From assembly GCA_021186555.1 (NCBI GenBank), contig JAJKFL010000007.1, forward strand, positions 1,747,001 to 1,811,000: a DNA stretch of 64,000 nt, written 5' to 3'. The position numbers were made by a program, and so were the translations under genes. Origin of the DNA: Reticulitermes speratus (lineage: Eukaryota > Arthropoda > Insecta > Blattodea > Rhinotermitidae). Below the pieces are notes generated by a model. That model made no database searches. It saw only the letters and a program-made list of their open reading frames with translations, and was not told where the DNA came from. The number at the start of each line of letters is the position of its first letter. Position 1 is the stretch's first letter. Positions 45,624 through 57,664 of this stretch are shown in pieces.

Positions 45624-46218
45624 GTGAAAGTGGCAAACCGCCGTTATTATGAAGGTGTTCAGTCCAAGTGTACACGTGAAATTAGATGCAAAATTGCCAT
45701 GGCAAAAGCAGCATTCAACAAGAAGAAGAATCTTTTCACCAGCAAACTGGACTTAAATTTAAGTAAGAAACTAGTAAAGTGCTACATTTGGAGCACAGCT
45801 TTGTGTGGTGCTGAAACGTGGACACTTGGGAAAGCAGATCAGAAGTATCTGGAAAGTTTTGAAATGTGGTGCTGGAGAAGAATGGAGAAGATCAGTTGGA
45901 CCGATCGTGTGAGAAATGAAGAAGTATTACACAGAGTGAAGGAGGAGAGGAATATCGTACATACAATAAAAAGAAGAAAGGCTAACTGGATTGGTCACAT
46001 CTTGCGTAGGAACTGCCTTCTGAAACACGTGATTGAAGGAATGTTAGACGGAAGGACGGGAAAACGAGGGAGAAGGCGTAAGCAGCTACTGGATGACCTT
46101 AAGGAAAAGAAAAGATATAGGAAATTGAAAGAGGAAGCACTAGATCGCACTCTGTGGAGAACTCGCTTTGAGAGGCTACGGACCTGTCGTAAGACAGACT
46201 GCAGAGTGAATGTTCAGT
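45624..46218 (+). pseudogene. non-LTR retrotransposon C-terminal fragment 2, longest open copy
   Basis: Open from 45624, with homology to the other copies from about 45669 (CTREI..KIAMAKAAFNKKK). In order: KKLVKCYIWSTALCGAETWT, QKYLESFEMWCWRRMEKISW, NEEVLHRVKEERNIVHT, KANWIGHILRRNC, then the basic RGRRRKQLLDDL tract. This is the post-catalytic region of a LINE reverse transcriptase. The last dozen residues are lost to a frameshift near 46170 and the frame runs on to 46334. The catalytic motifs, endonuclease and 5' end are absent, so it cannot be functional; it may still be annotated as a protein by automatic pipelines. Confidence 0.8.
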
Positions 46219-46741
46219 CCAAAATTCGGTACAAGCCCCTCTCGCAACTACTCTTCTCTGACAGCCTGCACCCTACTTTGGATTCTCCAATCGTCACACC
46301 ATCGAGCCTTAACACAGTAGTACCAATAAAATAAAGTTACAGATGAAGCTGCCATATAAAATTTGACACTCTTTACGATGGTATCTGACCACACCCGCCT
46401 ATCAAACTCGTAATTTACCCAGCATCACGTCACTCTATGAACAGAGACATAGAATACCACAGTTGAAGGCGCTCTGCCATTAAAGTTGATATATCAACAC
46501 ACCGCAGACGCATAACCTGCACAGACCTGTACACGAACAGTATACAGGCTGCAACATGCCATCGCCCTTCTATTATGGTTTCTTGTCAAGTGTCATGGCA
46601 TAAAGGTGTATAGACTTAGTGAGGTTTAATTAAGTACAGTAGTATTGCTTATGGCATCAATACTGTATGACACTATGGAATATATATCTTTATTCTGTCC
46701 ATATTAAACTTGGGTTTTATCTTGTAAAACTTAGAATGACA
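46219..46741. other. no gene seen
   Basis: Unique AT-rich sequence between the LINE fragment and a SINE. Confidence 0.35.
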
Positions 46742-46753
46742 ACACGTTTCGGC

Positions 46754-47048
46754 GGGGCACGCGGTGGCGCAGTTGGTTGAGGACTGCGCTTATACAAGCC
46801 GGAAGGTCGCGGGTTCGATTCCCGATGGTGTCATTGAAATTTTTCATTGACAATCCTTTCGGTCGCACTATGGCCCTGGGGTCGACTCTAACAGAAAGAG
46901 TACCAGGTATATTTCCTGGGAGGTAAAGGCGGCCGGTGCGTAGGGCTGACAACCTTACCACCTTCATGAGCCGAATGTCTAGAAGTCTGGGAGCCTCAAC
47001 TCCCTGGAAACCTAACGGCCTGTCCAGGCCTATAATGGGATAGCTTTT
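46754..47048 (+). mobile_element. SINE family 1 inside a duplicated segment, perfect 12-bp target duplication
   Basis: A box TGGCGCAGTTGG and B box GGTTCGATTCC are present. ACACGTTTCGGC is duplicated at 46742-46753 and 47049-47060. The target is the end of a decayed hammerhead-like element (on the minus strand: CCGATGG-T-GGCAC..GTGCC-GAAACGTGTA). The SINE plus about 118 bp to its right recurs inverted at 56612-57042. Confidence 0.85.
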
Positions 47049-47166
47049 ACACGTTTCGGCACGTGTGTGCCACCATCGGACCATTAACAATGCATAAATG
47101 CGTAAAGGGTGTTTGTTTTAATTACTTAACGCGAATACGTCATTATTCATTGCATTAATTTTTCAG
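47049..47166 (-). mobile_element. decayed hammerhead-like element hosting the SINE
   Basis: Minus-strand GGCAC/GTGCC stem followed by GAAACGTGTA resembles stem II and the right side of a hammerhead, but CTGANGA is degraded to CCGATGG. Flanking 'acgcatttatgcattgttaa' is AT-rich. Homologous to 56612-56743. Confidence 0.5.
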
Positions 47167-47430
47167 AGTTCCTGTCGAATGATGCATTGCAATAACAGTA
47201 AATATGTGTATTATTTAGAATTTGAATGCTGCTGGTTTGTAAGAAAAAACTCTATAAAATTATAATCACGCGCACAGTGAATAATTTCTTATCCTTCGTT
47301 AAGTACGTAGGCTGCCTCCGACACCCAACGCACTTTGTACTACAAAGAATTGTCTACATATTAACTATTTAACTACTTTACATCAAATCTACTTGTACCA
47401 AAGTTGTTAATTAATTTTATGCAGTATTGC
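47167..47430. other. no gene seen
   Basis: AT-rich unique sequence. Confidence 0.3.
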
Positions 47431-47438
47431 TTTGGTTG

Positions 47439-47539
47439 GTCCCCTGATGATGTTGGCTTGGGGATCGAAACATGTAGGAACAGTTTATGTGACATCATAA
47501 TACAAATATCTAAGAAACAATACTGTGCATTTTGTTGGT
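47439..47539 (+). mobile_element. hammerhead-like element fragment (family iota)
   Basis: Motif at 47439-47481: stem I GTCCC with GGAAC (four of five pairs), CTGATGA at 47444-47450, extra T, poorly paired stem II (closing G-C only), GAAA at 47467-47470, AC/GU stem III, cleavage residue A47476. The shared box GTGCATTTTGTTGGT follows at 47525-47539, with one extra T. No matching left arm. Confidence 0.45.
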
Positions 47540-48376
47540 CTGAGCGTTGTGAATTGAATAATTTGTTTGGTCCATACGTAAAGTTTAGACATTTAACTAA
47601 TCCATAGTCTATCGGTTTGTTTATTAATATTTGTTCTCCATAAAACTGGGCAACGTTTGCACATACATAAGTTGAAGAAATGTAATTTACATTGCTTTAT
47701 ATTAATACAAAATCATTCTGCCTTCAAGATTTACTACTTCCATTCTCCCTGTCCAGTTTATTTCGCACCAGACAATGCCAGACGAACACATACGCACTTC
47801 ACTACTTCATCGCCATGTCTCGTGCGTACAAGAATACAACATGAGGTTTATAAATAGCAGAAAGTATGTCTAACGTCCTAGTTTTCAGAGTTAGCACGGT
47901 CCTATGAGGCATTAAACAAGTGTTCACACTGCATCTGTCAGTCCTGCAAGGCGATTTTGGAAAAGCGTTGTCATGAATTCGGAACAGTGCTACTCAGCCT
48001 TACAATGATAGCGGGCAAGCAGTGTATGCAATAAGCAGTGTATGCAGTAAGCAGTGTACGCTGTGTATGCAATAAGCAGACAATTCATAAAGAATGAGAT
48101 GAGTCAAAGCGGGTTCAATGCTGCCAAAACAACGGCACTAATTTTAGTTCTTTACACACACTACGATGCTATTCATTACAACTTTGGTATTTTTCTTGCA
48201 CCCTAAACTCTGAAACGTTGCGGGAAAATAAAAGGAGACCGTACTTTTGTGTAGATTTATAGAAATGTTTTAAATTAATTTTTCGATACTCCGACCATGA
48301 GAGTGTTGTTATAAATTGTAGGACAAAAATACAAACAAGGAGAAATTACACGTTTTGGACAACCTCAGTGTCAAGA

Positions 48377-48415
<39 letters not shown>

Positions 48416-48553
48416 GACAAACTGTAAGAACTTGAAGGTTCTACGAAGAGTAAAAATAGGTCGAAAAGAATTTATCAGTGTCAGAGGCTATTTAGGCAAA
48501 AGGACGTTTAAGTCGGTGATAAAATTTTTACAAAATACGAATATTTAAACTAA
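47540..48553. other. no gene; short repeats
   Basis: A ragged 17-18 bp repeat (aagcagtgtatgcaat type) at about 48013-48079 and a (CA)n microsatellite at about 48379-48411. Confidence 0.5.
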
Positions 48554-48815
48554 TTTTTTCCCCAATGGCTCGACAGCCCCTTGGGGGCCTAGGCCGCCTC
48601 CTTTTTCGAGGCTTCATGATCACACACTTTTAGACACACCACATCGGTAGGACTCCTCTGGACGAGTGACCAGCTCGACGCAGAGACCTCTACCTGACAT
48701 CACACAACACTCACAACAGACAGACATCCATGTCACCGGTGGGATTCGAACCCAGATTCTAGTAAGCGAACAGCCGCAGACCCACGCCTTAGACCGCAAG
48801 GCCACTGCGATCGGC
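48554..48815 (-). mobile_element. SINE family 2, copy 3, with target duplication
   Basis: ATTTAAACTAA flanks both ends (48543-48553, 48816-48826). B box on the minus strand GGTTCGAATCC (about 48745-48755). Full length with a GGGGAAAAAA-type 3' end. Confidence 0.85.
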
Positions 48816-48935
48816 ATTTAAACTAACTTTAACTGTCAATTAGGATTGAGCGATTACCTTTCACATTTCTATATGAATAAGCTCCTCTTAAATTCAGGTA
48901 GTTTATTAAAATCGTGTCAGACTGGTGGGCAATCG

Positions 48936-49345
48936 TAACGACGATCTAGAAGCAATGAGTGTACATGACATGTTATACGACGATCGTAAGACAACTGTGT
49001 ACATACATGTTAACGAATCGGTAAGACAGACAATGAGTGTACATGACATGTTATACGACGATCGGTAAGACAGACAATGAGTGTACATGACATGTTAACG
49101 ACGATCGGTAAGACAGACAATGAGTGTACATGACATGTATACGACGATCGGTAAGACAGACAATGAGTGTACAGAATGTATACACGATCGTAAGACAGAC
49201 AATGAGGTACTGACATGTTTACGACGATCGGTAACAGACATGAGTGTACATGACATGTTATACGACGATGGGTAAGAAGACAATGAGTGTACATGAATGT
49301 TCGACGATCGTAAGACAGACAATGAGTGTAATGAATGTATTTGTA
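48936..49345. repeat. 44-bp tandem repeat, about 9-10 ragged copies
   Basis: Unit GACGATCGGTAAGACAGACA, ATGAGTGTACATGACATGTT, ATAC. The copies differ mainly by one-base deletions rather than substitutions, increasing toward the right. That pattern looks more like sequencing or consensus error in an array than natural decay. Unrelated to the other 44-bp array. Confidence 0.85.
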
Positions 49346-50855
49346 CTAGAACTAACGTGATAGTAGCGATGTCATGTGTTTGCAGGGCTGAGCAAAATCT
49401 TGGCGGCCATAGATTTAAAGATGACCGTGAAGTGGAAAGAGCTTTGGCCCGAGGGACACGGACTTCTGTCCACAAGGAAAAGAAAAGCTCGTCGCACGTT
49501 ACGTTAAATGCCTCAGTCCTGGCATGGACTACGTGGAAAAGCAGTGGGCTGGCAACACCATTAAATCTGAACTGTTCTTAAAGTTTAATATAAAGTACCC
49601 AACATTTCAGGAGGAAATGTTAATATTTTGGGAGGTGACAGTATCGGTCATTTTTAGAAAGAACGTTCATACGAACATTTGTCTAATTTTGAATTGACAT
49701 TGCCTCCTGAATCACCCTGTATATATGATCCCTATATTGGAACCTTTATTCCCCTGACAATTAGCGCAAGTTCTTCACTTACGAAATTACACGTCATATA
49801 CATTTCATAACCGATTCTATACACTATGTGCAGTGCTTTTACTAAACGACCTCAATATATGAGCAGCCATTCAAACACAATCGGTCAAATACAGATAAAG
49901 CTACAAACAACAAAATACGTTTTAGAAGTGCTTCACGACCACCAACGTTGTTACGTGTTTGTGGTATATTTAACGACGCTGCCATTATCTACCACGTATA
50001 ACATGCAATGATGGATGTTGGATAATGAGTTGGTAAAGGCCTGTGGTAGGACATACCCGTGTAACGTAGAACTGCTCCAACAGAAGCTAACGAGAAATCG
50101 TGTATGGGAGCTCAGCACGCTGATGATACATGAACCTCATTCCAAGAAAGATCATAGGAACGAACCGCCATTCGCCACATCTGTGACTGAACATGTAACA
50201 TCATAACGGTGTGTGCTTCAAAGTCAGAGAATTCTGTCTGAATCACCTACGAAAGAGGAGCTCCAAGAAAAAACCCTGCTGGAAATACTATTATTGCAGC
50301 AGGCTTTTAAGCCACTACTTTACATTCCAACCCGTTTGGAGGCCACCCTTCTCCTTTACCCTCGGAATACGATGATCTAACTTTTATTGGCTCTGCAAGT
50401 GTGCTCGAAATGAGGACGACTTAAAATCACCCTGACGTCCTCCTGCTACCAACAACCCCCCCCCCCCCCATTCCAGCTGTTTTAAACTATCCTCACACTA
50501 AGGATAAACAAGGGCGACAGTGAAAAATGAGAGTCGTGTCCAACTTAGCTATAAAACAAAGTTATATAGCTCTTTTTTAGTAGCAATAGCTTGGAAACGG
50601 AGTGACACAAAAACAGCATATTTCTGTCCTGCAGCAGCCTGCCTGGAACAGCATGACGTCATCCATCCGAAATGGTGACGAGCACTTTACAATTCGTGCA
50701 AAGAAAGTTGGCAATTCGCATTTCTAGCAAGGCTTTACACAAACAACACGTACATTAATCTATTCTATTCTTATTCATTACAGCCCTTAAGGGACACTGT
50801 GACGTCAGGATTTCACGTCGGTTGGTGTAATGAAATGCCTTCCATTTACCCATTC
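49346..50855. other. no gene; 14-base poly-C
   Basis: Poly-C at 50456-50469. 'caggaggaaatgtt...aatcaccctgtatat' (about 49607-49730) looks like ends of a small DNA element, but they could not be paired convincingly. Short frames have no signature. Confidence 0.4.
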
Positions 50856-51470
50856 ATTCATTCTATAGTCTGTCTTGTGACAGGTCTGTAGACCTCTTCC
50901 AAAGCGAGTTCTCCATGAGTGCGATCTAGTGCTTCCTCTTTCAATTTCCATTATCTTTCTTTTCCTTAAGGTCATCCAGTAACTGCTTACGTCTTCTCCC
51001 TCGTCTTCCCGTCATTTCTATCCTTCCTTCTAACTTTCCTTCAATCACATGTTTCAGAAGGCAGTTTCTACGCAAGATGTGACCAATCCAGTTAGCCTTT
51101 CTTCTTTTTATTGTATGTACGATATTTCCCTCTCGTACTCTCACACCGATCGGTCCAACTGATCTTCTCCATCTTCTCCAGCACCACATTTCAAAACTTT
51201 CCAGATACTTCTGATCTACTTTCCGAAGTGTCCACGTTTCAGCACCAACAAAGCTATGCTCCAAATGTAGCACTTTACTAGTTTCTTCCTTAAATTTAAG
51301 TCCAGTTTGCTGGGAAAAGATTCTTCTTCTTGTTGAATGCTGCTTTTGCCATGGCAATCTGGTATTTAATTTCACGTGTACACCTTGCATCATTTGTTAT
51401 CATGCTACCCAAATAATTGAAATATGCCACATTCTCCAATTGATTTTGATCTATCATAATTTTTATAGGG
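50856..51470 (-). pseudogene. non-LTR retrotransposon C-terminal fragment 3
   Basis: Extends further upstream than fragments 1 and 2. On the minus strand, about 51470-51330 encodes ENVAYFNYLGSMITNDARCT (the LGS..T.D.R turn typical of LINE reverse-transcriptase C-terminal regions), then EI and AMAKAAFNKKK. After a frameshift come KYLESFEMWCWRR, KANWIGHILRRNC and the basic RRGRRRKQLLDDL tract. A short deletion near 51145 removes part of the RVRNEEVLHRVKEE segment. The 3' end has a (GAAT)n-like tail (AGAATGAATGAATG), as in fragment 1. Confidence 0.8.
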
Positions 51471-52383
51471 GATGGTTGCCTTGAGATTCCATTACCTTAT
51501 TTTTTCCACATCATTTCCATTCCATAACATCTTCCAATTTCAATCAGTCTATCAATCATTCCCTGTAGCACCTTTTCTTCCCTACCATCCATGTATGATC
51601 ACATCACTAACTGTTGCCATGACCCATACACGTGCAACACCCATACAAATTATTACACCGTGCCGGGTATGTTGTATGTATGTATATGGGTGTAGCATGT
51701 AGAATGCATTCTACTTGCGTTGTTATCTGTTACGATAGACAGACGGGTCCGTCACTAATGAAAAACGAAACAAGATTTGGCGTTTAAGAAGTTGCCTTCG
51801 TCTGTGTAGTGCTGAAAAACATTTTTATTCCCACGTCGTTTTATTTCTTCGCCGATAACAGCGTAACAAGCACTCAGCAGTAAGTCTGATGTCGCTCCGT
51901 TACCGTCACTGTCGGAAGACTGAAAATGTTTATGATTTTAATACTTGAAAAGGTTTTGTACAATCCTCACGAAAATTGACACTAAACATTACGAAATGTT
52001 ATAACTGCACTTGGACACATAAAAGGCCGAAGCCCACTTCTGTATTACAGCGCTATTAAAGGACAGAAACTGCTTGGAGAATCAAAAAGGAAATTAACGT
52101 TTAAGCAGAAGAGGCAGACGACATCATAAGCCACTTGCTTTGCTGAAGCTATTTGCAGAATTAAAGGTTTTTATAATGCAGACGGCAGAATGAAATGAAA
52201 CCGCGAACGAAGAGAATGAACAGTACAATTTTAACGTTGTGGTGGTGTGTGGGTGTGTGTGTCACCCAGTATGAAGAAGCGTTTGATATATAATCGTGTC
52301 AAATAAACACACTAATCACTTTAATTTACTGACTGAAGCTTGAGTGTAAAGTAAGTTACTAACTACTAATTACTAAAGTAAAT
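51471..52383. other. no gene seen
   Basis: The first 100 bp may continue the LINE fragment out of frame; the rest is unique sequence. Confidence 0.35.
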
Positions 52384-52545
52384 TACTTTCAGAAGTGTCC
52401 ACGTTTCAACACCATAAAAGTTATGCTCCAAATGTAGCAATTTACTAGTTTCTTAAGTCCAATTTCCTGAGGAAACAGTCTTCTTCATGTTGAATGCTGC
52501 TTTTGTCATGGCAAATTCTGTATTTTATGACACACGTATTTCTTT
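52384..52545 (-). pseudogene. non-LTR retrotransposon fragment 5, short
   Basis: On the minus strand 'gcattcaacatgaagaagac', 'aagaaactagtaaattgcta' and 'catttggagcataac' align with the AAFNKKK...KLVKCYIWS region of the other copies. About 160 bp only; both ends lost. Confidence 0.65.
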
Positions 52546-55445
52546 CAAACGGAAAAATTAAAAGCAGTCTTATGTTTATCCATCCTGCTGTCTGTCCTCC
52601 AATCTGGTTATGGGGCTTAATTGTTATTAGAATAAAAGTATTTATATGATCAGTTTGTTGTACCATACAGTAGTATCGTTCAAACATTTCTGTATTCAGA
52701 AATAATCCCAAACACACTGTGTAAATGCGTGTATGTAAAGGACAAAGAATCTGGAGTAACACTAATGGGTTGATGTGTTCCAAACTCGTCTGTCTGTCTG
52801 TCTGTCGTGTAACATAGCACAAAATACTGACATATCCCATAGTTATCTGACACCACATTTGAGAAACGTAATGGTTGTACACCGATGCAAGATATAACCG
52901 CTCAGCGCGACAGAATTCCTCTGTTCTGCTTCCACCCACGTTTTCGAATACCATCTCAGTCACTGACGGCTATTTTCCCATGTTTCACGTTGCCCAACAG
53001 TACGAGATACGACTGGAAACGGGGACTGTGTTGTAAATCGAAAATAATCCCTGGGTTGAAATAAATTATATTGTCACATGTAACAAATGTTTTAAGCTTT
53101 CTCTATACGATGATATCGCCACGTACACAAACACATACAACTATATGGTGCTGATAAAATTTATAGTCTTCAGCTGCTGTTATTGCCATCGATATACCGG
53201 TCGAACTTGGATTTAGCGTTCCAAAACAAATCCAAATCCAGTCGCTTTTCAAGTTGCTTTCAAATGTTACTTTAACAATTGAATGAGGTTTGATGTTTCG
53301 GAGACAAAAATATGTTACATTACATTCAAACATGTTTTATTCAATAGACTAAAGGCATTAAAGGTCTTAAATAAATGATTTATACACTAACAGAAAGGCA
53401 AACAAATTTTTCATTTCAGTAGCTGATTAACGTATTATCTATTCCGATTGACAACATAGAAATTATGAGCATAGATAGCAACAGATGCTAGCAGCTTCAA
53501 GGTGCACAGCCCTACATGACAAGCTGATAATCACCCAACTCATCAGAAAATTCTGGCCTTCTATGGGAGCTTTAGAAGAGCCAGCTGAATCCAGTGCAGA
53601 AGGACTTAGTGTAATAAACCGTAATTTGCATGCACGTGTATATAATTGCATTTAATAGGCTACAATATATACACGTATTCTGTGAATTATGTTACAAATA
53701 TTTAAATATACCACGGCGTGATCAGCAGGCCCCGAACTGAGTCAATGAAAAATGTAGGTCTACCTTTCTCATTGGTTGTCTTTCCCTTCCACGTAACCCT
53801 ATTATAAAATCAAGCAACGGGTCCAGGTTTCGTGCCACTGCTGGAAGCACTGCTGGAATTGATATTTGGAATTGCGCGCAGGAAGGTAGATTATTCCTGA
53901 ATTTCAGAAACAGTCTGGGAACGAGACCTCGCAGACGCATTTTCGTACTCGGGAAAAAATAAGAAAGTACAAGGAGCCAAATTAGGCGAGTAAGAAGCGT
54001 GGAGAAAGACAGCCGTGCTTTTAGTGGCCGAAAAGTTCCGATACTTCTGCTCGTCGGTGAACAATAGAGGTAAAACTTCGCGGATTCCGACCGCATATTC
54101 AATTTCGCCTTGGCATTGGTAGAATAATTAATAAAGACACACACAACCACCAGAAAACCTACTATTTTGGGCTGGGTGTCTCGGTTTCCTATAAAAGAAA
54201 CGCACTGAATAAAGCATATTGGATATTTTCAAACATGGACACAATCTACCTGTGTGCATTTGCAAAACGCCGCTCTCCACTCACGATAGTTATAAATTGA
54301 GGGCTTCTCTGCTAAACCTCTGTCACCCTTACAATTTACAGCCTGATTTATGTCGGACACTAACAGAGGTGCACCAACTACGTAATTCAAACTACAAAAT
54401 TGTTCTTTACAGGAGTCTTCCGATATTGATCGTGTTTTGGAAACGAAGGGACCATTTTGTCTATCAGGACAAGACAGAACATGTACTTTGTTTTCGCGCA
54501 TTCATTTCTAGACATCTTAAAAAAACCAAAGCCAGATATTGCGCGATCTTCTCCCTTTCTTTCCCAGACTAAATCGTAGTGCACGCAGTCACCAACGAAT
54601 CAGTTACTATAATATCCTTACACTGAATAAGAGAGTATATAACTTTTGCAGTTAAAATAACGTCGTTAAATAACCATTTGTTAACCATTTATGACTTCAC
54701 ATTTCACCCCAAAGAAGGAGTCAGTGTGTTCTTCAGAAACGATAACATTAAAATACATAAATACACGGTGCAATACACAAGTAGACCGTATTGTGAGTCT
54801 TGGTGCCACAAAAACCTCGACCCCAATAAGCTGCATGTCACTTCGTCCCTAAATATGGCACTTAGCAGGGAATGTTTGCAAAACGTTCCGCCAATATTTG
54901 GCCACCCCTGATTTCACAATCTGCACACACTTTAGCTAGTATAAGTTCTCGAAATCTCAATGATCTGGTTTCATACAATCCGTCACAATAAAATGACAAT
55001 TGCGAATGACAGTCTAGATCGATAATCTCTGCGTTCATAGGCCAGACATTCACAAAGGCATCTCTGACACTCCATAATCATAGTCCAGTCTCATATTCAT
55101 ATTATTTCCACGAATGATAAATCCAACACTCTCTTCATTTGTCATGTGTTATCCGTGACTTCAATATTCAAAGTAATTTAATTCAAATTAATTTTATTTC
55201 ACAAAATATATCCTCTTCTTGTAATCACATTATTTTAAAGCAGCTATTCATACTTTAGTACATTCAAAAAAGTGCGACGGCTTTTGAAATGTCAATATGC
55301 TTCCATATTCTTGTGCGTGTATGAACATTTTAATTAATTTACATTGTGGTAATAGAACTGATTTCGTTTGAACTCCCAACAAGCCTCATATGCAAGTAAT
55401 ATCAAGTACACGTCAGTGATAGACACTACATTTCTTCTAACTGTT
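52546..55445. other. no defensible gene over 2.9 kb
   Basis: Several open frames of 60-172 codons on both strands, none with a recognisable domain. A (TGTC)n patch lies near 52790-52806. A minus-strand frame (53463-53651) contains CRAVHLEA, reminiscent of BEL/Pao integrase, but nothing else fits. Confidence 0.4.
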
Positions 55446-55457
55446 AGATGAAAATAA

Positions 55458-55767
55458 AGGCAAAGCAATCCCATTACAGGCCTGGACAGGCGCTTAGGGT
55501 ACAAGGAGGCTGAGGCTCCCAGATTTCTAGACAATCGGCACATGAAGGTGTAAGGTTGTCTGCCCTACGCACCGGCCACCTTTACCCCCCCCTTCAGGAA
55601 ATACTACTGGTACTCATTTCTGTTAGAGGCTCAGTGGACCCCAGGGCCATAGTGCGGCCTAAAGTATTATGTCAATGAAAAATTCCAATGACACCGTCGG
55701 GAATCGAACCCGTAACCTCCCGACTTGTAGTGCAGTGCCTCAACCATCTGCGCCACCTCGTACCCCA
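55458..55767 (-). mobile_element. SINE family 1, full-length copy
   Basis: Flanked by AGATGAAAATAA (55446-55457) and AGACGAAAGTAA (55768-55779), a duplication with two mismatches. B box on the minus strand GGTTCGATTCC. The '3' ggcctg.aatgggattgc' end is kept without the long CTTTACC tail. Confidence 0.8.
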
Positions 55768-55779
55768 AGACGAAAGTAA

Positions 55780-56552
55780 CTAATTGAAAATAGTTTGCAA
55801 GGTAGAGGTCGTGGCCCAATTTGAGGTACCACGAGTACTAAGGCATTCGACAGGAGAGACTGAGCAATGTGACGGAAAACCCCAGGTAGGACAGCCGGTG
55901 TCCTAAGCCAGAGTCGAAACTTTGACCTACCGATACCGTTTGAGCCAAATTGCTCAGCGCGCCCAGTGTTTAATTATCTCACCAACAGCCAGTGATGCAC
56001 ACAGCAGCCTACTAGACCGCTTAGCAATTCTCTGGATTTACCGGAACACAAAACATCTGAACACAAGCACGTGTTCCTGCACGTCACACTTCCTGTCGAC
56101 CTTACACGTGTCCATGCTTCCGCAGAGTTCCATATTGACTGTCGAGTGTCCAAGACGATATAACATGCTGCAGTCAGCGACTGTAACACCACTAACCTTT
56201 ATCAATTCAAATTAATTGGAGCTCTTCATTCGTCGATTGATATGTAAATAAGAAGAAACTTACAGTAAACTTTGTTGAGAGTGCTCTAGTACACACTGTG
56301 GACGATAAAAAGAGTTCGTTGAGTGTTCATAGCTACACTTCGCGGCCCTTTAAGAATTTCCACTACGATATGTGTTAACATTGTACTCGATGCAGGCCAA
56401 ACGGATGCAGTGGACAGAAAGTTGCCTACCTTTAATATGAGGAGCCATATATAGATATACACACACTCCTATATATATATATATATATATTCTTCTTCTT
56501 CTTAGTCGTCCTCTTCTACCTTCCGGTGTCGAGGTTATATATATATATATAA
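55780..56552. other. no gene; (AT)n microsatellites
   Basis: (AT)n at about 56468-56490 and 56538-56551, separated by a C/T-rich patch with (TTC)n. Confidence 0.5.
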
Positions 56553-56611
56553 GACTTTATTTTGTGATGCAGGGCCCTCGCACCACAACCTTAAGGCTTT
56601 TTGTGCAACCC
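56553..56611 (-). mobile_element. SINE family 3, 3'-end fragment
   Basis: The minus strand 'ggggttgcacaaaaagcctt', 'aaggttgtggtgcg', 'gggccctgcatcac', 'aaaataaa' matches 61109-61185. Confidence 0.65.
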
Positions 56612-57042
56612 CAATGAAAAATTAATGCAATGAATGATGACGTATTCGCGTTAAGTAATTAAAACAAACACCCTTACGCATTTACGCATTTATGCATTGT
56701 TAATGGTCCGATGGTGGCATACACGTGCCGAAACGTGTAAAAGCTATTCCATTATAGGCCTGGACAGGCCGTTAGGTTTCCAGGAGGTTGAGGCTCCCAG
56801 ATTTCTAGACAATCGGATCATGAAGGTGGTAAGGTTGTCAGCCCTACGCACCGGCCGCCTTTACCTCCCAGGAAATATACCTGGTACTCATTTCTGTTAG
56901 AGACTGAGTCGACCCCAGGGCCATAGTGCGATCGAAAGGATTATGTCAATGAAAAATTCCAATGAAACCATCGGGAATCGAACCCGCGACCTTCCGGCTT
57001 GTAGCGTAGTGCCTCAACCAACTGCGCCACCGCGTGCCCCGA
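56612..57042 (-). mobile_element. inverted duplicate of the 46.8-47.2 kb segment (SINE family 1 plus host element)
   Basis: 56612-56743 is the inverse of 47049-47166 and 56744-57042 is the inverse of the SINE at 46754-47048. Here the SINE's 5' end is followed by unrelated sequence rather than by the second target duplicate. This copy therefore broke or recombined exactly at the SINE start, or was mobilised together with its flank. Confidence 0.7.
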
Positions 57043-57664
57043 TGCACGGTATGAACAGTATAACAAAGTACGTAGATTAGTATAGGTTTATCTCATCTGC
57101 GTGTGTTCTTCATCCAGTTTCAGCATCGTGCGTTAACATGTGTAGGTCCACATGTTATCCTCGGGTTCCCATTGTTCCACATTTCTGTACGGCAGTGCAG
57201 ACATAAGCATACTGCATTTAGGTGCGAACTGAATGCCATCACACAGCGCTGGGGGATCTCACACACGCAGCAGTACAACGGCCGAATTGAGAGCACAAGG
57301 GCGCAATAACGCTAGGCATTAGAGCCAGTGGAGTCTGCAGGGGCATTAGAATAATATATCGTATACGAGCAGAAAGGGTAGTTAACTGGGGAAGCTGTTG
57401 CTGATCGGAGTGTAATACTGCTTTAGAAACGGAGCTAAGTAGAATGGGTAGAGACCTGGGCATTGTTTTGAACCATTCATAAAGGCTATGCTACGTGAGG
57501 GTAATGGAAAACACGAATGCTAGCAGTCTTGTCTGATGGAGCAAACTGTGATATTCCTTGATCCCTTTTTGCAACTGTCGCACTTCGGACAGAACTTGTA
57601 CGGTCTAATGATGCAGTAATATACAACAAAGCATACGCACACACACATATCTCACACATACATA
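57043..57664. other. no gene seen
   Basis: 'atgcacggta' after the SINE also occurs near 641 and 38166, perhaps a further small repeat. Otherwise unique. Confidence 0.35.

Noticed and set aside
53463..53651. BEL/Pao integrase remnant (CRAVHLEA on the minus strand)
   Set aside because: Only one short motif fits; the residues around it do not follow the integrase pattern and no other retroelement piece is nearby.
54219..54572. 117-codon open frame
   Set aside because: No family signature; opposed frames of about 90 and 65 codons overlap it.
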